Positions 1 to 7,163 are shown, counted from the stretch's first letter. The stretch is 32,655 nucleotides of DNA from Bacteroidaceae bacterium (GCA_017548165.1 JAFYMW010000116.1:1-32655); one strand, 5' to 3'. Notes: a model not told the origin generated them from the letters alone. Translations and numbers: made by a program.

Positions 1-465
1 GACAAGTTCCGAGCAATAGTATCTGCCATTGTCGAACTTGAAGGCAAGGTCGTATCGTTTGCCAAGGTAGTTGGAGTAGCGGATTTTGATGTTCTCCTTC
101 TTGCTTCGCTTTATCCAATACTTGCCTTCTTCGCCACGGGCGATGAACTTGTCCAGGGGGGTGAGCACCAGGGTCTTAAGGGTTTCGAGCACATAAGGCT
201 TGCCGCCTCGCATCACGATGATGCCGCAATGGGTGATTTTGGAGCGTGTGGCTATCTGTATGAGGGGCGATTGCTGCGACTTGGATGTCTGGAAAATGAC
301 ATCACCCTCGCGCACCTCGCTCACGGACCCAGTCTTGTGCGATTTGGATGTCTGTGGAACGCTCACGGGCTCAGTCTCTGCAGTTAGTGATTCCTTGGCG
401 ATTTGCATGAATGGCAGGGCAATGACAATCAGTATGATGCCAAGGATGGTTAACCATTTTTTCAT
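1..465 (-). CDS. YiiX-like permuted papain-fold (NlpC/P60 superfamily) protein, C-terminus cut by window edge
   Basis: The reverse strand reads an open frame of 155 codons from ATG at 465 to the window edge with no stop, so the C-terminus is missing. The N-terminus (KKWLTILGIILIVIALP) is a signal peptide or membrane anchor, so the protein is probably exported or membrane-attached. The segment EGDVIFQTSKSQQSPLIQIA followed by a THCGI motif, and the YCSELV motif at the truncated end, match the circularly permuted catalytic His and Cys of the YiiX/YebB (DUF830) family, where His comes before Cys. Family members are thought to act on amide or lipid-type bonds; the substrate here is unknown. It starts 18 bases after the stop of the upstream macro-like/DUF1810 gene, so the two are probably co-transcribed. 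Confidence 0.8.
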   Translation of the reverse strand, partial: MKKWLTILGIILIVIALPFMQIAKESLTAETEPVSVPQTSKSHKTGSVSEVREGDVIFQTSKSQQSPLIQIATRSKITHCGIIVMRGGKPYVLETLKTLVLTPLDKFIARGEEGKYWIKRSKKENIKIRYSNYLGKRYDLAFKFDNGRYYCSELV

Positions 466-483
466 ATTACTAAGTCTTTTTTC

Positions 484-1545
484 TCAAAAATAAGCATCCA
501 GCACCTCCTGGAAGATGCCACCAGGTGCTACTTTGTTGAAGAGATTCATGCAGGTTTGGAGCTTCAGCACATCTATGTGACTGCCCATGATGGTGTCTAT
601 GCCGAGCTTGTCCTTGTGGATGAGCAGAGCCTGGCACACCTCGCGCAAGCGTGCACCAAGCACAGGATGCTCCCAATAGGCGCGTGCCTCGTCGATGCCG
701 TTCAAACCATAGAACTGGGAGTTGTAGCTATGTCCTAATCCCTTCTGCTGGGGGAAGATGTACCATATCCAATGGCTTGTCTTGCGTCCGTTCCTTATTT
801 CGTGTAGAGCGTCTTCGTAGGAGTAGGTCTGCGCCTGGATGAAGCGGTCGAGGTCGAAGGACTTTGTCTTTCCAGGGACACCACCTAATAACTTCCAGAA
901 GGAAGAGGGTAGGGAGATGTTCTCCAGCTTGGCGCATTGCGCGAATAGTGGTGCTATCTCCTCGGCGGTGTATCCTGCTATGCCACATCCTATCGGGGTG
1001 ACGAGGAAGTGCATCTGTGGGTTGGCCTTGGCAAACTCGCAGAAATCCTTGATGTCCTTCTGCATGGCTGGTATGCCGCTCATGGAGTCTATGGCATAGC
1101 TCTTGCCCTGGAGTCCGTGACCCTGTCCCATGATAGCACCAAAGTTGTTCACCGCCGCCTTTGCCGCACCGCCATAGTGCAATCCCTGTCCGTTGGAACC
1201 AAACACGAATATCTCGTTGTTGCCCAGGCGAGAGATGTGCTCTGGGGTGATTCGGTTTTCGGAGACATTGTCCGATGTTTCTGATTGTCTGATGAGTTCC
1301 TCCTCAAGAATCTGCTTCTGCTTCCTCCATTCCTCCATGAAGTCCTTCATGTCGTATCTGAGGTCCTTCATTTCCTCATCGGTGAATACCTTGCTCTTGA
1401 GGATGTATTCCTCCACCTTCTTCCTTACCGTTGCTTCGGTCTTGTGCTTTGCCATCTCCCTGGCATCTATGGGGAAGGAGAATGCTTTTCCCGTCTTCTT
1501 GCCGTTGATGGTCTCAAACTTGATGACATTGATCTTCACTTTCAT
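484..1545 (-). CDS. Two-domain protein: macro-like (A1S_2505-type) domain plus DUF1810
   Basis: 353 residues in three parts. Residues 1-95 are a charged, mostly helical region I do not recognise. Residues 98-220 carry NEIFVFGSNGQGLHYGGAAKAA, spread over 110-131, then GQGHGLQGKSYAI (140-152) and VTPIGCGIAGY (182-192). This pattern belongs to the A1S_2505-type proteins often annotated as phage non-structural, and it resembles ADP-ribose-binding macro domains (Gly-rich loops, a late GxGIAGY loop). Residues 230-353 match DUF1810: DLDRFIQAQ, the GRKTSHWIWYIFPQ motif (253-266), GLGHS and a helical tail. Both halves look complete. A nucleotide or ADP-ribose-related role is an inference from the macro-like loops; DUF1810 has no function I can state. 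The gene precedes the YiiX-like gene by 18 bases and has a -7 box about 140 bases upstream. Confidence 0.8.
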   Translation of the reverse strand: MKVKINVIKFETINGKKTGKAFSFPIDAREMAKHKTEATVRKKVEEYILKSKVFTDEEMKDLRYDMKDFMEEWRKQKQILEEELIRQSETSDNVSENRITPEHISRLGNNEIFVFGSNGQGLHYGGAAKAAVNNFGAIMGQGHGLQGKSYAIDSMSGIPAMQKDIKDFCEFAKANPQMHFLVTPIGCGIAGYTAEEIAPLFAQCAKLENISLPSSFWKLLGGVPGKTKSFDLDRFIQAQTYSYEDALHEIRNGRKTSHWIWYIFPQQKGLGHSYNSQFYGLNGIDEARAYWEHPVLGARLREVCQALLIHKDKLGIDTIMGSHIDVLKLQTCMNLFNKVAPGGIFQEVLDAYF

Positions 1546-1686
1546 TATGGCTATTTGTTTTAGAGGTGTTTTATGTATATAATAGGTATAATGATGCTAT
1601 TCCATTTTCAGAACTCTATCCAGAATCCCTTGCGCTTGAGTTCTTCCATATAGATGTTTTATATTTTTTTGCTTATTTGGATATTG

Positions 1687-1694
1687 CAAAGATA
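1687..1694 (-). promoter_or_regulatory. -7 promoter box TATCTTTG for the macro-like/DUF1810 gene
   Basis: The reverse strand reads TATCTTTG followed by CA, a perfect match to the Bacteroidetes TAnnTTTG box. A TTTG lies only 13 bases upstream, which is shorter than the usual 19-21 spacing, so the -33 element is uncertain. It would give a leader of about 135 bases. Confidence 0.5.
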
Positions 1695-1831
1695 GTACCC
1701 TTTGTTGCAAATTGCTATATATAAAGGTGTGCGTTGTATAAAGTGGTGGCTTTATTGTATGAAGTGAGAGCAATTACCGTTCTTTATAACTAAATATTTG
1801 TCGAATTAGTAAAAACAATTAATGATACGAA

Positions 1832-1863
1832 ATAGGGGTGTAACCAAATGTCACCCCCCTATA
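1832..1863 (-). terminator. Possible hairpin terminator after the SpoU methylase
   Basis: On the reverse strand ATAGGGGGGTG and CACCCCTAT can pair with a two-base bulge around a loop of about 10 bases, 44 to 75 bases after the methylase stop. The following bases are TTTCG, a weak U-run, so termination is plausible but not certain. Confidence 0.35.
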
Positions 1864-1906
1864 GGATACAAGCTTTATGCTTCGTTTTCCGTCATATCTC
1901 CATACC

Positions 1907-2674
1907 TCATCCTCTTCTTCTGAATTCCGCGCAGGTGATGGCGGTGGCCATGGCTACGTTGAGGGATTCGGTGGTGGGACGGTCCTGGGGGTAGGAGGGG
2001 ATGAAGAGTTTGTCTGTGACGAGGGTTTCTATCTCGTGGCTGATGCCTTTGCCCTCGTTGCCCATGATGATGATGCCGTGGGGGGTGAGGGGACGCTCGT
2101 AGATGTTCAGTCCATCAAGGAAGGTGCCATAGATGGGGGTGGAGTGCAGGGATGCCTCGGAGAGGAAGTCGTGCAGGTTGGTATAGTGCACACGGATGCG
2201 CGAGATGGCTCCCATGGTGGCTTGTATGGCCTTGGGGTTGAAGATGTCGGCCGTTTCGGTGGAGCATACGATATCTTCGATGCCAAACCAGTCGGCCAGT
2301 CGGCAGATGGTGCCCAGATTGCCTGGGTCTTGCACTCCGTCCAGAGCAAGAATCAGTCGTTCGGTACCTGTCTGTGGATGTGGCAATTGCCATTGTGGCA
2401 GGGGAAAGAGAGCCAGCACTTGTTGAGGATGCTGAAGCAGGGATGCACTCTTTAGTTCTGCCTCGCTAACGATGTCGATGGGGCAGGAGAGTGCGCCTGA
2501 GTCAAGGGAAGGAACCTCCCATTGTGTGGTGTGGCACAGATATACTGGACGATGACCAGCGGTTAAGAGTTCGCCCACCAACTTGTGTCCCTCTGCTACG
2601 AAGAGTCCCTCCTGTCGGCGGTATTTCTTCTGTTCGAGAGAGTGTATCTGTTTTATGCGTGCCTTGCTTAGCAT
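1907..2674 (-). CDS. SpoU/TrmH-family RNA 2'-O-methyltransferase
   Basis: 255 residues, the usual length for an rRNA/tRNA ribose 2'-O-methyltransferase of the SPOUT superfamily. Residues 1-95 look like the SpoU substrate-binding domain (KYRRQEGLFVAEGHKLV at 17-33). The catalytic trefoil-knot domain follows with all three family motifs: DGVQDPGNLGTICR (112-125, with the conserved Asn119 and Arg125), IIMGNEGKGIS (202-212) and ESLNVAMA (236-243). It acts on RNA with S-adenosylmethionine in the cytoplasm; the exact target nucleotide (RlmB-like or other) cannot be told from sequence alone. It lies 74 bases downstream of the FKBP gene on the same strand. Confidence 0.92.
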   Translation of the reverse strand: MLSKARIKQIHSLEQKKYRRQEGLFVAEGHKLVGELLTAGHRPVYLCHTTQWEVPSLDSGALSCPIDIVSEAELKSASLLQHPQQVLALFPLPQWQLPHPQTGTERLILALDGVQDPGNLGTICRLADWFGIEDIVCSTETADIFNPKAIQATMGAISRIRVHYTNLHDFLSEASLHSTPIYGTFLDGLNIYERPLTPHGIIIMGNEGKGISHEIETLVTDKLFIPSYPQDRPTTESLNVAMATAITCAEFRRRG

Positions 2675-2711
2675 CTTCTCCTGAATGGTTGAATTGTGTG
2701 TTCTAAATTCT

Positions 2712-2742
2712 TTTAGACGAATTTTTAGGAAATCTGTCTAAA
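2712..2742. repeat. Small inverted repeat between FKBP and SpoU genes
   Basis: TTTAGAC at 2712-2718 pairs perfectly with GTCTAAA at 2736-2742 around a 17-base loop. There is no adjacent U-run, so it is not a clear terminator; it may be an RNA stem in a polycistronic message. Confidence 0.3.
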
Positions 2743-2748
2743 GTATGT

Positions 2749-3156
2749 TTATCCTATGGCAATGAGTTTGATTTCGAAGATAAGGGTGGAGTCGCCAGGG
2801 ATGGGGCCTGCATTCTTTGGGCCATAACCCAGGTGCGAGGGTATGTACACCTCCCAATGGTCGCCGATGTGCATGTTCACCAGGGCTATCTGGAAACCGC
2901 TGATGAGTTCGTTCACGCGGAAGGCCTCGGGGCATGAACGATTGAAGGAGTTGTCGAACACCTTGCCATTGATGAGTTGTCCCTTGTAGTGGCATGTTAC
3001 TATGCTACGAGGTCCCACGGTGCCACCACCATTGCCTTCCTCCAGCACCTTGTAGTACACACCGCCACGCAGACCTTTAACGCCCTCTTTCGTGGCCACT
3101 TCTTCAAGAAATTTCTCGTTCAGAAGGCGATATTCCTCTTTGTTCTTCTTTGCCAT
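2749..3156 (-). CDS. FKBP-type peptidyl-prolyl cis-trans isomerase
   Basis: 135 residues. A charged N-terminal helix (1-32, MAKKNKEEYRLLNEKFLEEV) leads into one FKBP domain (about 33-135) with GPRSIVTCHYKGQLINGKVFDNS, the region ISGFQIALVNMHIGDHWEVYIPS and LGYGPKNAGPIPGDSTLIFEI, which contain the typical aromatic pocket positions. It catalyses proline isomerisation and may act as a chaperone. No signal peptide or lipobox is visible, so it should be cytoplasmic, unlike the many exported FKBPs of this group. It starts 8 bases after the stop of the YqaE-like gene, so the two share a transcript. The start at 3156 is the first ATG and gives a full-length domain. Confidence 0.93.
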   Translation of the reverse strand: MAKKNKEEYRLLNEKFLEEVATKEGVKGLRGGVYYKVLEEGNGGGTVGPRSIVTCHYKGQLINGKVFDNSFNRSCPEAFRVNELISGFQIALVNMHIGDHWEVYIPSHLGYGPKNAGPIPGDSTLIFEIKLIAIG

Positions 3157-3164
3157 AGGGAATC

Positions 3165-3320
3165 TTACTTATTGTTGTTATTGATAATAAGTGCTGCTAT
3201 CACACCAGGCACCCATGCGCAACAGGTTAATATGAAGGTTATCAGTATGGAACCGCATCCTTTGTCTAAAACTGCCAATGGTGGGAAGATGATACAAAGC
3301 AAAACTCTAAATAGACTCAT
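3165..3320 (-). CDS. YqaE/Pmp3-family small membrane protein
   Basis: 51 residues from ATG at 3320. I chose this internal start because the upstream extension of the frame lies across the promoter box and terminator stem and has no family similarity. The sequence MSLFRVLLCIIFPPLAVLDK, then a GCG turn and a second hydrophobic segment ending in WVPGVIAALIINNNNK, is the two-helix Pmp3/YqaE (UPF0057) layout, including the conserved PPLAV and PGxIHA-like region. Members sit in the cytoplasmic membrane and are linked to membrane potential and stress in other organisms; the role here is inferred. It is the first gene of a short operon with the FKBP gene. Confidence 0.85.
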   Translation of the reverse strand: MSLFRVLLCIIFPPLAVLDKGCGSILITFILTCCAWVPGVIAALIINNNNK

Positions 3321-3362
3321 ATTTTTTTTGTGTATGTATGAAGTTTGTAGTATAGTTTTCTG

Positions 3363-3370
3363 CAAAGATA
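3363..3370 (-). promoter_or_regulatory. -7 promoter box TATCTTTG for the yqaE-FKBP operon
   Basis: The reverse strand reads TATCTTTG followed by CA, 43 bases before the YqaE start. The -33 region is a run of T rather than a clean TTTG. The box lies only 17 bases beyond the end of the transporter terminator, so the two signals are packed back to back. Confidence 0.55.
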
Positions 3371-3387
3371 GTGCTTTTTTGCGGAAT

Positions 3388-3429
3388 AAAAAATTTGCCC
3401 CTGTCTTTTCGTATTCAGACAAGGGCAAA
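3388..3429 (-). terminator. Rho-independent terminator of the phosphate transporter gene
   Basis: On the reverse strand TTTGCCCTTGTCT (3429-3417) pairs with AGACAGGGGCAAA (3406-3394), a 13-bp stem with one G-U pair and a 10-base loop, followed directly by a six-T run (3393-3388). It begins about 20 bases after the transporter stop codon. Confidence 0.88.
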
Positions 3430-3448
3430 CTATCGTAAAAATTATTCT

Positions 3449-5740
3449 TTACTCGTGCAACTTGCTCATGCCGCGAAGCATGTGGCGGAGGTTACTGAGC
3501 AGTTCTTGCGACTCTTGCACCACATTGAGCAATACGGTCATCACCTCGATGCTATGACCCGTGGTGTGAAGTTCGTCCATCAGACTCTTGCGATATGCCG
3601 AGAACTTCTTCTGCAAGGCCGTGGCATCCATGCGGATGAGTTCGGCACCGTCCTTGGTCACTCCGTTGGTTATCAGCAAGATGGCATCGTTGTAGAGCTT
3701 TATCACCTCGTCGCGCAAGGGCAGGAACTTCTTGGCGCTATCCATGGGCACGGGCGAGAAATTGTTGCCCACATGCTCCAGACAAGGCTCGTTCAATCTC
3801 TTCAGGCTATATATCATCTGCGACACAGAGTTGTTGGCCAGGAAGTACCATGTGTTGTGCTCTATGGCCACCATGCTGTCTATGCGGCGCATGCCTACTA
3901 TCTCGCGACGACGATGGCGCTTAAACTCCTTGCGCTCGTCTTGCAGAGCCTCGCCCGTGTGGCGCAATATGCGGTACTCTTCCTGAAGGAAGGCCGTTGT
4001 GGCCTTGGTGTAGGTCTCTTTGACGAACTCCAGACGGCGAGAGTTGTTCTCGTTGATATGCTGGCGCAATAGTTGCCATGTCTTCTGGGTGTCCTCGCTC
4101 TGAAGGATTTCCTTGAAGAGAGCATCCGTAGACTCGTCCTTGCTCTTCTTGCCAATCATGGTCTGGCTCTTTACCAACATGAAGATAACCAGGCAGATGG
4201 ACAGAATCATTGCCACGAAATTACCGAAGTAGAGCACATTGGTGAGCAGGTAGCAACAGATGAATGCCACACCAGCGGTGATGAACCATCCACCGATAAC
4301 GCTGATCACACCAGTGATGCGGAACACGGCACTCTCTCTGCCCCAGGCTCTGTCGGCCAACGAGGTACCCATGGCCACCATGAAGGTGACGTAGGTGGTA
4401 GAGAGTGGCAACTTCATCGAAGTACCAAATGCCACCAGCACACCAGCCAATACCAGGTTGATAGAGGCACGAATCATGTCGAAGGCAGCACCCTCTTCCA
4501 ACTTCACATCATCGCGCTGGAAGCGAGAGTCCACCCACTTGCCCACGCTGGCTGGCACTATGGATGAAATGGTCTGAGCCATCTTGGTGGTATGGCGCAC
4601 CAGGGTGCGTGCCACGCCCGAACTGCCGAACATCTCATCGCCATCGCCCTGGCGAGAGAGGTCCACAGAGGTCTTCACCACATTCTGTGCCTTCTTTGAG
4701 AATACCAATGAGAGCACCATGATGGCACCTGCTGCTATGAGGAACAGAGTGGGAGTGGTGGCCTCGTTCATCAGACTCGACATCATGAAGCTATGTGCAT
4801 CGCCATTGCCATTGGCTCTGAAGTCGAGCAGAGCATCCAATCCGGTCAAGGGCACACCAACGAAGTTCACCAAGTCGTTGCTCGCAAATGCCATGGCCAG
4901 AGCAAAGGTGCCCAGGAGAACAACGAACTTCAGCACGGGAACCTTGACCAATGCCAACAGGGTCATCAGCGCACCAAACACTACTATGCCGCCACCCAAT
5001 AACAATAATGTGTTCTCGTTGATGAAGGTGTTCAGTTCGGGAGTCATCAGCGTGGTGTGCTTCAGTCCCTTTACCAAGAGGAACCATATGATGGCCGTCA
5101 CCGAGATACCAGCAAAGATACCAGTCTTCACACTCGAACCCACGAGCGAACCGCTCTTGCCATTCACCGAAGTGCTCTTCTTGCCTATGCGATAGGTGAA
5201 GGTAAACACCAGACGGGCCAACCATTGCACCAGTGTGCCGAAGAAGAAGGCTATGGCCACGCTCAGGAAGATGGCTATAATCACGCTCACGGCCTTCTCC
5301 GTGTTGAGCAGGTCGCCCAGCCCCAACAGACTTCCATCGGCCGCCGTGGCATCCGAGGCTATCTTCAGTATGGCCAATGCAAAGGCACCGCCCAGCAATT
5401 CAAATACCAACGAAACGGTGGTAGATGTGGGCATACCCAGAGTGTTGAACACATCCAGCAAAATCACATCAGTCACCATCACCGCCAGAAACACGCACAT
5501 CACCTCGTAGAAGCTGAAGTATTCCGGCATCAATATGCCATGACGGGCAATGTCCATCATGCCATTGCTCATCGCTGCACCGGCAAACACACCAATGGCC
5601 GACACCGCCACGATGGTGCGGAAACGGGCTGCCTTGGCACCGATGCTAGAGTTCATAAAGTTCACGGCATCGTTGCTCACACCCACCACCAGGTCAAAGA
5701 TGGCAAGCACGATAAGAAAACCAACAATCAGTTCAAACAT
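3449..5740 (-). CDS. PiT-family inorganic phosphate transporter with fused C-terminal PhoU-like domain
   Basis: 763 residues, much longer than a bare PiT transporter. The N-terminal two thirds is a multi-pass membrane protein with the duplicated PHO4 signature: VGVSNDAVNF (19-28) and GMPTSTTVS (102-110) in the first half, ASNDLVNFVG and LPLSTTYVTF in the second. It should import phosphate with a cation across the inner membrane. From about residue 520 the chain is soluble, charged and helical (for example REIVGMRRIDSMVAIEH and RHMLRGMSKLHE at the end), as in the PhoU-like/DUF47 proteins that usually sit beside PiT genes as separate regulators. The fusion suggests in-cis gating by the cytoplasmic domain. 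A terminator follows, and a -7 box lies about 55 bases upstream. Confidence 0.93.
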   Translation of the reverse strand: MFELIVGFLIVLAIFDLVVGVSNDAVNFMNSSIGAKAARFRTIVAVSAIGVFAGAAMSNGMMDIARHGILMPEYFSFYEVMCVFLAVMVTDVILLDVFNTLGMPTSTTVSLVFELLGGAFALAILKIASDATAADGSLLGLGDLLNTEKAVSVIIAIFLSVAIAFFFGTLVQWLARLVFTFTYRIGKKSTSVNGKSGSLVGSSVKTGIFAGISVTAIIWFLLVKGLKHTTLMTPELNTFINENTLLLLGGGIVVFGALMTLLALVKVPVLKFVVLLGTFALAMAFASNDLVNFVGVPLTGLDALLDFRANGNGDAHSFMMSSLMNEATTPTLFLIAAGAIMVLSLVFSKKAQNVVKTSVDLSRQGDGDEMFGSSGVARTLVRHTTKMAQTISSIVPASVGKWVDSRFQRDDVKLEEGAAFDMIRASINLVLAGVLVAFGTSMKLPLSTTYVTFMVAMGTSLADRAWGRESAVFRITGVISVIGGWFITAGVAFICCYLLTNVLYFGNFVAMILSICLVIFMLVKSQTMIGKKSKDESTDALFKEILQSEDTQKTWQLLRQHINENNSRRLEFVKETYTKATTAFLQEEYRILRHTGEALQDERKEFKRHRRREIVGMRRIDSMVAIEHNTWYFLANNSVSQMIYSLKRLNEPCLEHVGNNFSPVPMDSAKKFLPLRDEVIKLYNDAILLITNGVTKDGAELIRMDATALQKKFSAYRKSLMDELHTTGHSIEVMTVLLNVVQESQELLSNLRHMLRGMSKLHE

Positions 5741-5794
5741 AATTCTTACCTTTTAGTATTATATAAATATGTCTTGTGAAATAATTTTCCGACG

Positions 5795-5802
5795 CAAAAG
5801 TA
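5795..5802 (-). promoter_or_regulatory. -7 promoter box TACTTTTG for the phosphate transporter
   Basis: The reverse strand reads TACTTTTG, a match to TAnnTTTG, 54 bases before the ATG at 5740. A TTTG occurs 14 bases upstream, closer than the standard spacing, so only the -7 box is called. Confidence 0.5.
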
Positions 5803-6102
5803 TGTATTAAATGCTACAAACACGTTTCAAAAATGTTACAATGTTGTTACATTTGCATCCTCCCCCGATTCTCGCCCTCCCAAAAGCAAATCACCCCATC
5901 CGTAATTACAACTGAAACTGAGCTAACTGAGCCGTATGGAGATAGCGTGGGTGGTGGAATGGGAGATGGAGAGAGGGGTGATGGAGTGGGGTGTACCTTG
6001 GTTTTTCTTTGGTGAAGTGGGGTGAAAAGTATGGGGAAATGGCAAAATGAGGGTGGAATAGAGGAAAAATTGGGGTAAAAGTGTAAATTTTTCACTAAAT
6101 GC
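5803..6102. other. Non-coding stretch with G-rich plus strand before tRNA-Lys
   Basis: No gene is seen here. It contains dispersed repeat copy A (5911-5940), and from about 5935 to 6085 the plus strand is strikingly purine-rich with many GG, GGG and GGGG runs (for example near 5948-5995). Open frames on the reverse strand here are proline/serine-rich products of that bias and are not credible proteins. Confidence 0.6.
5911..5940 (+). repeat. Dispersed ~28-bp repeat, copy A
   Basis: The sequence starts ACTGAAACTGAGCTAACTGA and continues GCCGTATGGA. Its first 22 bases are identical to copy C (7164) and differ at one position from the reverse complements of copies B (6991) and D (10188). Internally it holds a near-tandem AACTGAGCT/AACTGAGCC duplication. 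Confidence 0.85.
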
Positions 6103-6133
6103 TTTGGTGGTTCGAGAAAATGTACTACCTTTG
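6103..6133 (+). promoter_or_regulatory. Canonical Bacteroidetes promoter for tRNA-Lys
   Basis: TTTG at 6103-6106 and TACCTTTG at 6126-6133 are separated by 19 bases, exactly the expected -33/-7 layout. The tRNA 5' end lies 43 bases downstream of the -7 box. Confidence 0.88.
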
Positions 6134-6176
6134 CACTCGCAAACGGGAAACAACAACGGTTCCCAACGGCAAATAA

Positions 6177-6249
6177 GCGTCCTTAGCTCAGTTGGTAGAG
6201 CAATTGACTCTTAATCAATGGGTCCAGGGTTCGAGCCCCTGAGGGCGTA
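6177..6249 (+). tRNA. tRNA-Lys (anticodon CTT)
   Basis: The 73-base cloverleaf has a 7-bp acceptor stem (GCGTCCT with AGGGCGT, including two G-U pairs), the D arm GCTCAGTTGGTAGAGC, the anticodon stem ATTGA/TCAAT with loop CTCTTAA (anticodon CTT at 6210-6212), and the T arm CAGGG-TTCGAGC-CCCTG. The discriminator base is A at 6249. The 3' CCA is not encoded, so it must be added by the nucleotidyltransferase. Confidence 0.97.
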
Positions 6250-6250
6250 C

Positions 6251-6280
6251 AAAGCGATATCTTCGGGTATCGCTTTTCTT
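6251..6280 (+). terminator. Terminator with C(UUCG)G tetraloop after tRNA-Lys
   Basis: AAAGCGATATC (6251-6261) pairs with GGTATCGCTTT (6266-6276) around a TTCG loop, giving an 11-bp stem capped by the extra-stable C(UUCG)G tetraloop, then TCTTTTG. It starts two bases after the tRNA. Confidence 0.92.
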
Positions 6281-6290
6281 TTGTTTCTTT

Positions 6291-6404
6291 CTTCCTTTTC
6301 CATCCCTTTTCTTCCTTTCTCATCCCTTTCCTTCCTTTCTCCATCCCTTTCCTTCCTTTCCTATCCCTTTCCTTCCTTTCCCATCCCTTTTCCTTCCTTT
6401 CTCT
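6291..6404 (+). repeat. Polypyrimidine tandem repeat, ~20-bp unit, five copies
   Basis: The plus strand consists almost wholly of C and T. ATCCCTTT recurs at 6302, 6322, 6343, 6363 and 6383, giving periods of 20, 21, 20 and 20 bases; the unit is approximately CATCCCTTTCCTTCCTTTCC. It begins about 15 bases after the tRNA-Lys terminator. The frame through it encodes a Ser/Phe/Pro string and is not taken as a gene. Confidence 0.9.
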
Positions 6405-6990
6405 TTTCTTTCCTTTTCTATTATTCTATTCTCAGTTCAGCAGATTTTCTGGCGGATGAGGGAGTATTTTTTGCTATTATTCCGTTCTTCCACCCCTTGC
6501 GAAGCTCTCTTTTGTGCTAAGGATGAGGCTGAGGTATAAAGATAGTAGAAGTGCTGAGCATGTAGATAGCGAGGACAAAACCAGTGCGGCTATTTGCTAC
6601 GGTGGTTTGTTTGGCTCGGAAAAATATTTACATCCAATTTGCATTGTTTCTCGGTGCGTGCAACATAGTGCTGTTTGAGCAGAGGCGTCGTTTTGTTTTG
6701 TAGTGATTACAACATTATTGAAGCCTGGACAATGCTTTGACCGAGCTTGTTCGTAGTGATGAGTATTTGCATGTGCGAATCGAGTGGGCGAGGGGTGGAT
6801 TTTACTTTGTATATTGTTGGTTTATAGCAACATAGTTTGATGATGTACTATCGGCTGGAGTGCTTGCAGAAGGGTGTTTGTGTGGGTTGTTTTCTCGTTT
6901 GGAGGGATTGGGGTATCTGTTTTCGGTATTGAAATATCCTGACATGGGTATGCTAAAGTAGAGTGTACCACAATTTATGCTCAACCACCT

Positions 6991-7018
6991 CCATAGCTCA
7001 GATAGCTCAGTTTCAGTT
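6991..7018 (-). repeat. Dispersed ~28-bp repeat, copy B (inverted)
   Basis: On the reverse strand this begins ACTGAAACTGAGCTATCTGA and ends GCTATGG. It differs from copies A and C at one base in the first 22 and matches copy D through the same T variant. Confidence 0.85.
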
Positions 7019-7067
7019 GTATTTTTTTGCATGCATCATTGGGGGGTGTTTAGGTTGATGTAAATTT

Positions 7068-7099
7068 TATATTATATATATTAGAATATATATAATATA
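7068..7099. repeat. Perfect 15-bp AT-only inverted repeat
   Basis: TATATTATATATATT (7068-7082) and AATATATATAATATA (7085-7099) are exact reverse complements with only AG between them. It could extrude as a cruciform or form a weak RNA hairpin; no gene ends nearby, so it is not a terminator of a known transcript. Confidence 0.85.
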
Positions 7100-7163
7100 A
7101 CTAATAAATTAGTAGTAATAACAAGTCATTGGCATGGCATGGGTGTGGTGTAGGAATATTTTA

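Larger units (their letters stand above)
1546..1906. other. Intergenic region between SpoU methylase and macro-like/DUF1810 gene
   Basis: This 361-base AT-rich stretch lies between two minus-strand genes. It contains a possible terminator for the methylase gene (1832-1863) and a -7 promoter box for the downstream gene (1687-1694). I see no convincing coding frame or RNA gene in it. Confidence 0.6.

Noticed and set aside
3321-3428. N-terminal extension of the YqaE-like protein
   Set aside because: It runs through the transporter terminator stem and the -7 box and does not resemble the family; the start at 3320 gives a normal-sized protein.
5057-5779. Plus-strand frame of 240 codons opposite the phosphate transporter
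   Set aside because: It is rich in His and Gln and antisense to a clear membrane transporter.
6177-6249. tRNA-Lys as an integration (att) site for the island
   Set aside because: I could not find a second copy of the tRNA 3' end downstream, and no integrase is visible.
6218-6520. Plus-strand frame across tRNA-Lys and the pyrimidine repeat
   Set aside because: It overlaps the tRNA and encodes only a Ser/Phe/Pro/Leu string from the repeat.
6802-7032. Reverse-strand 76-codon frame in the island
   Set aside because: It begins inside dispersed repeat copy B, has no promoter or family likeness, and has low-complexity Ser/Thr/Asn content.
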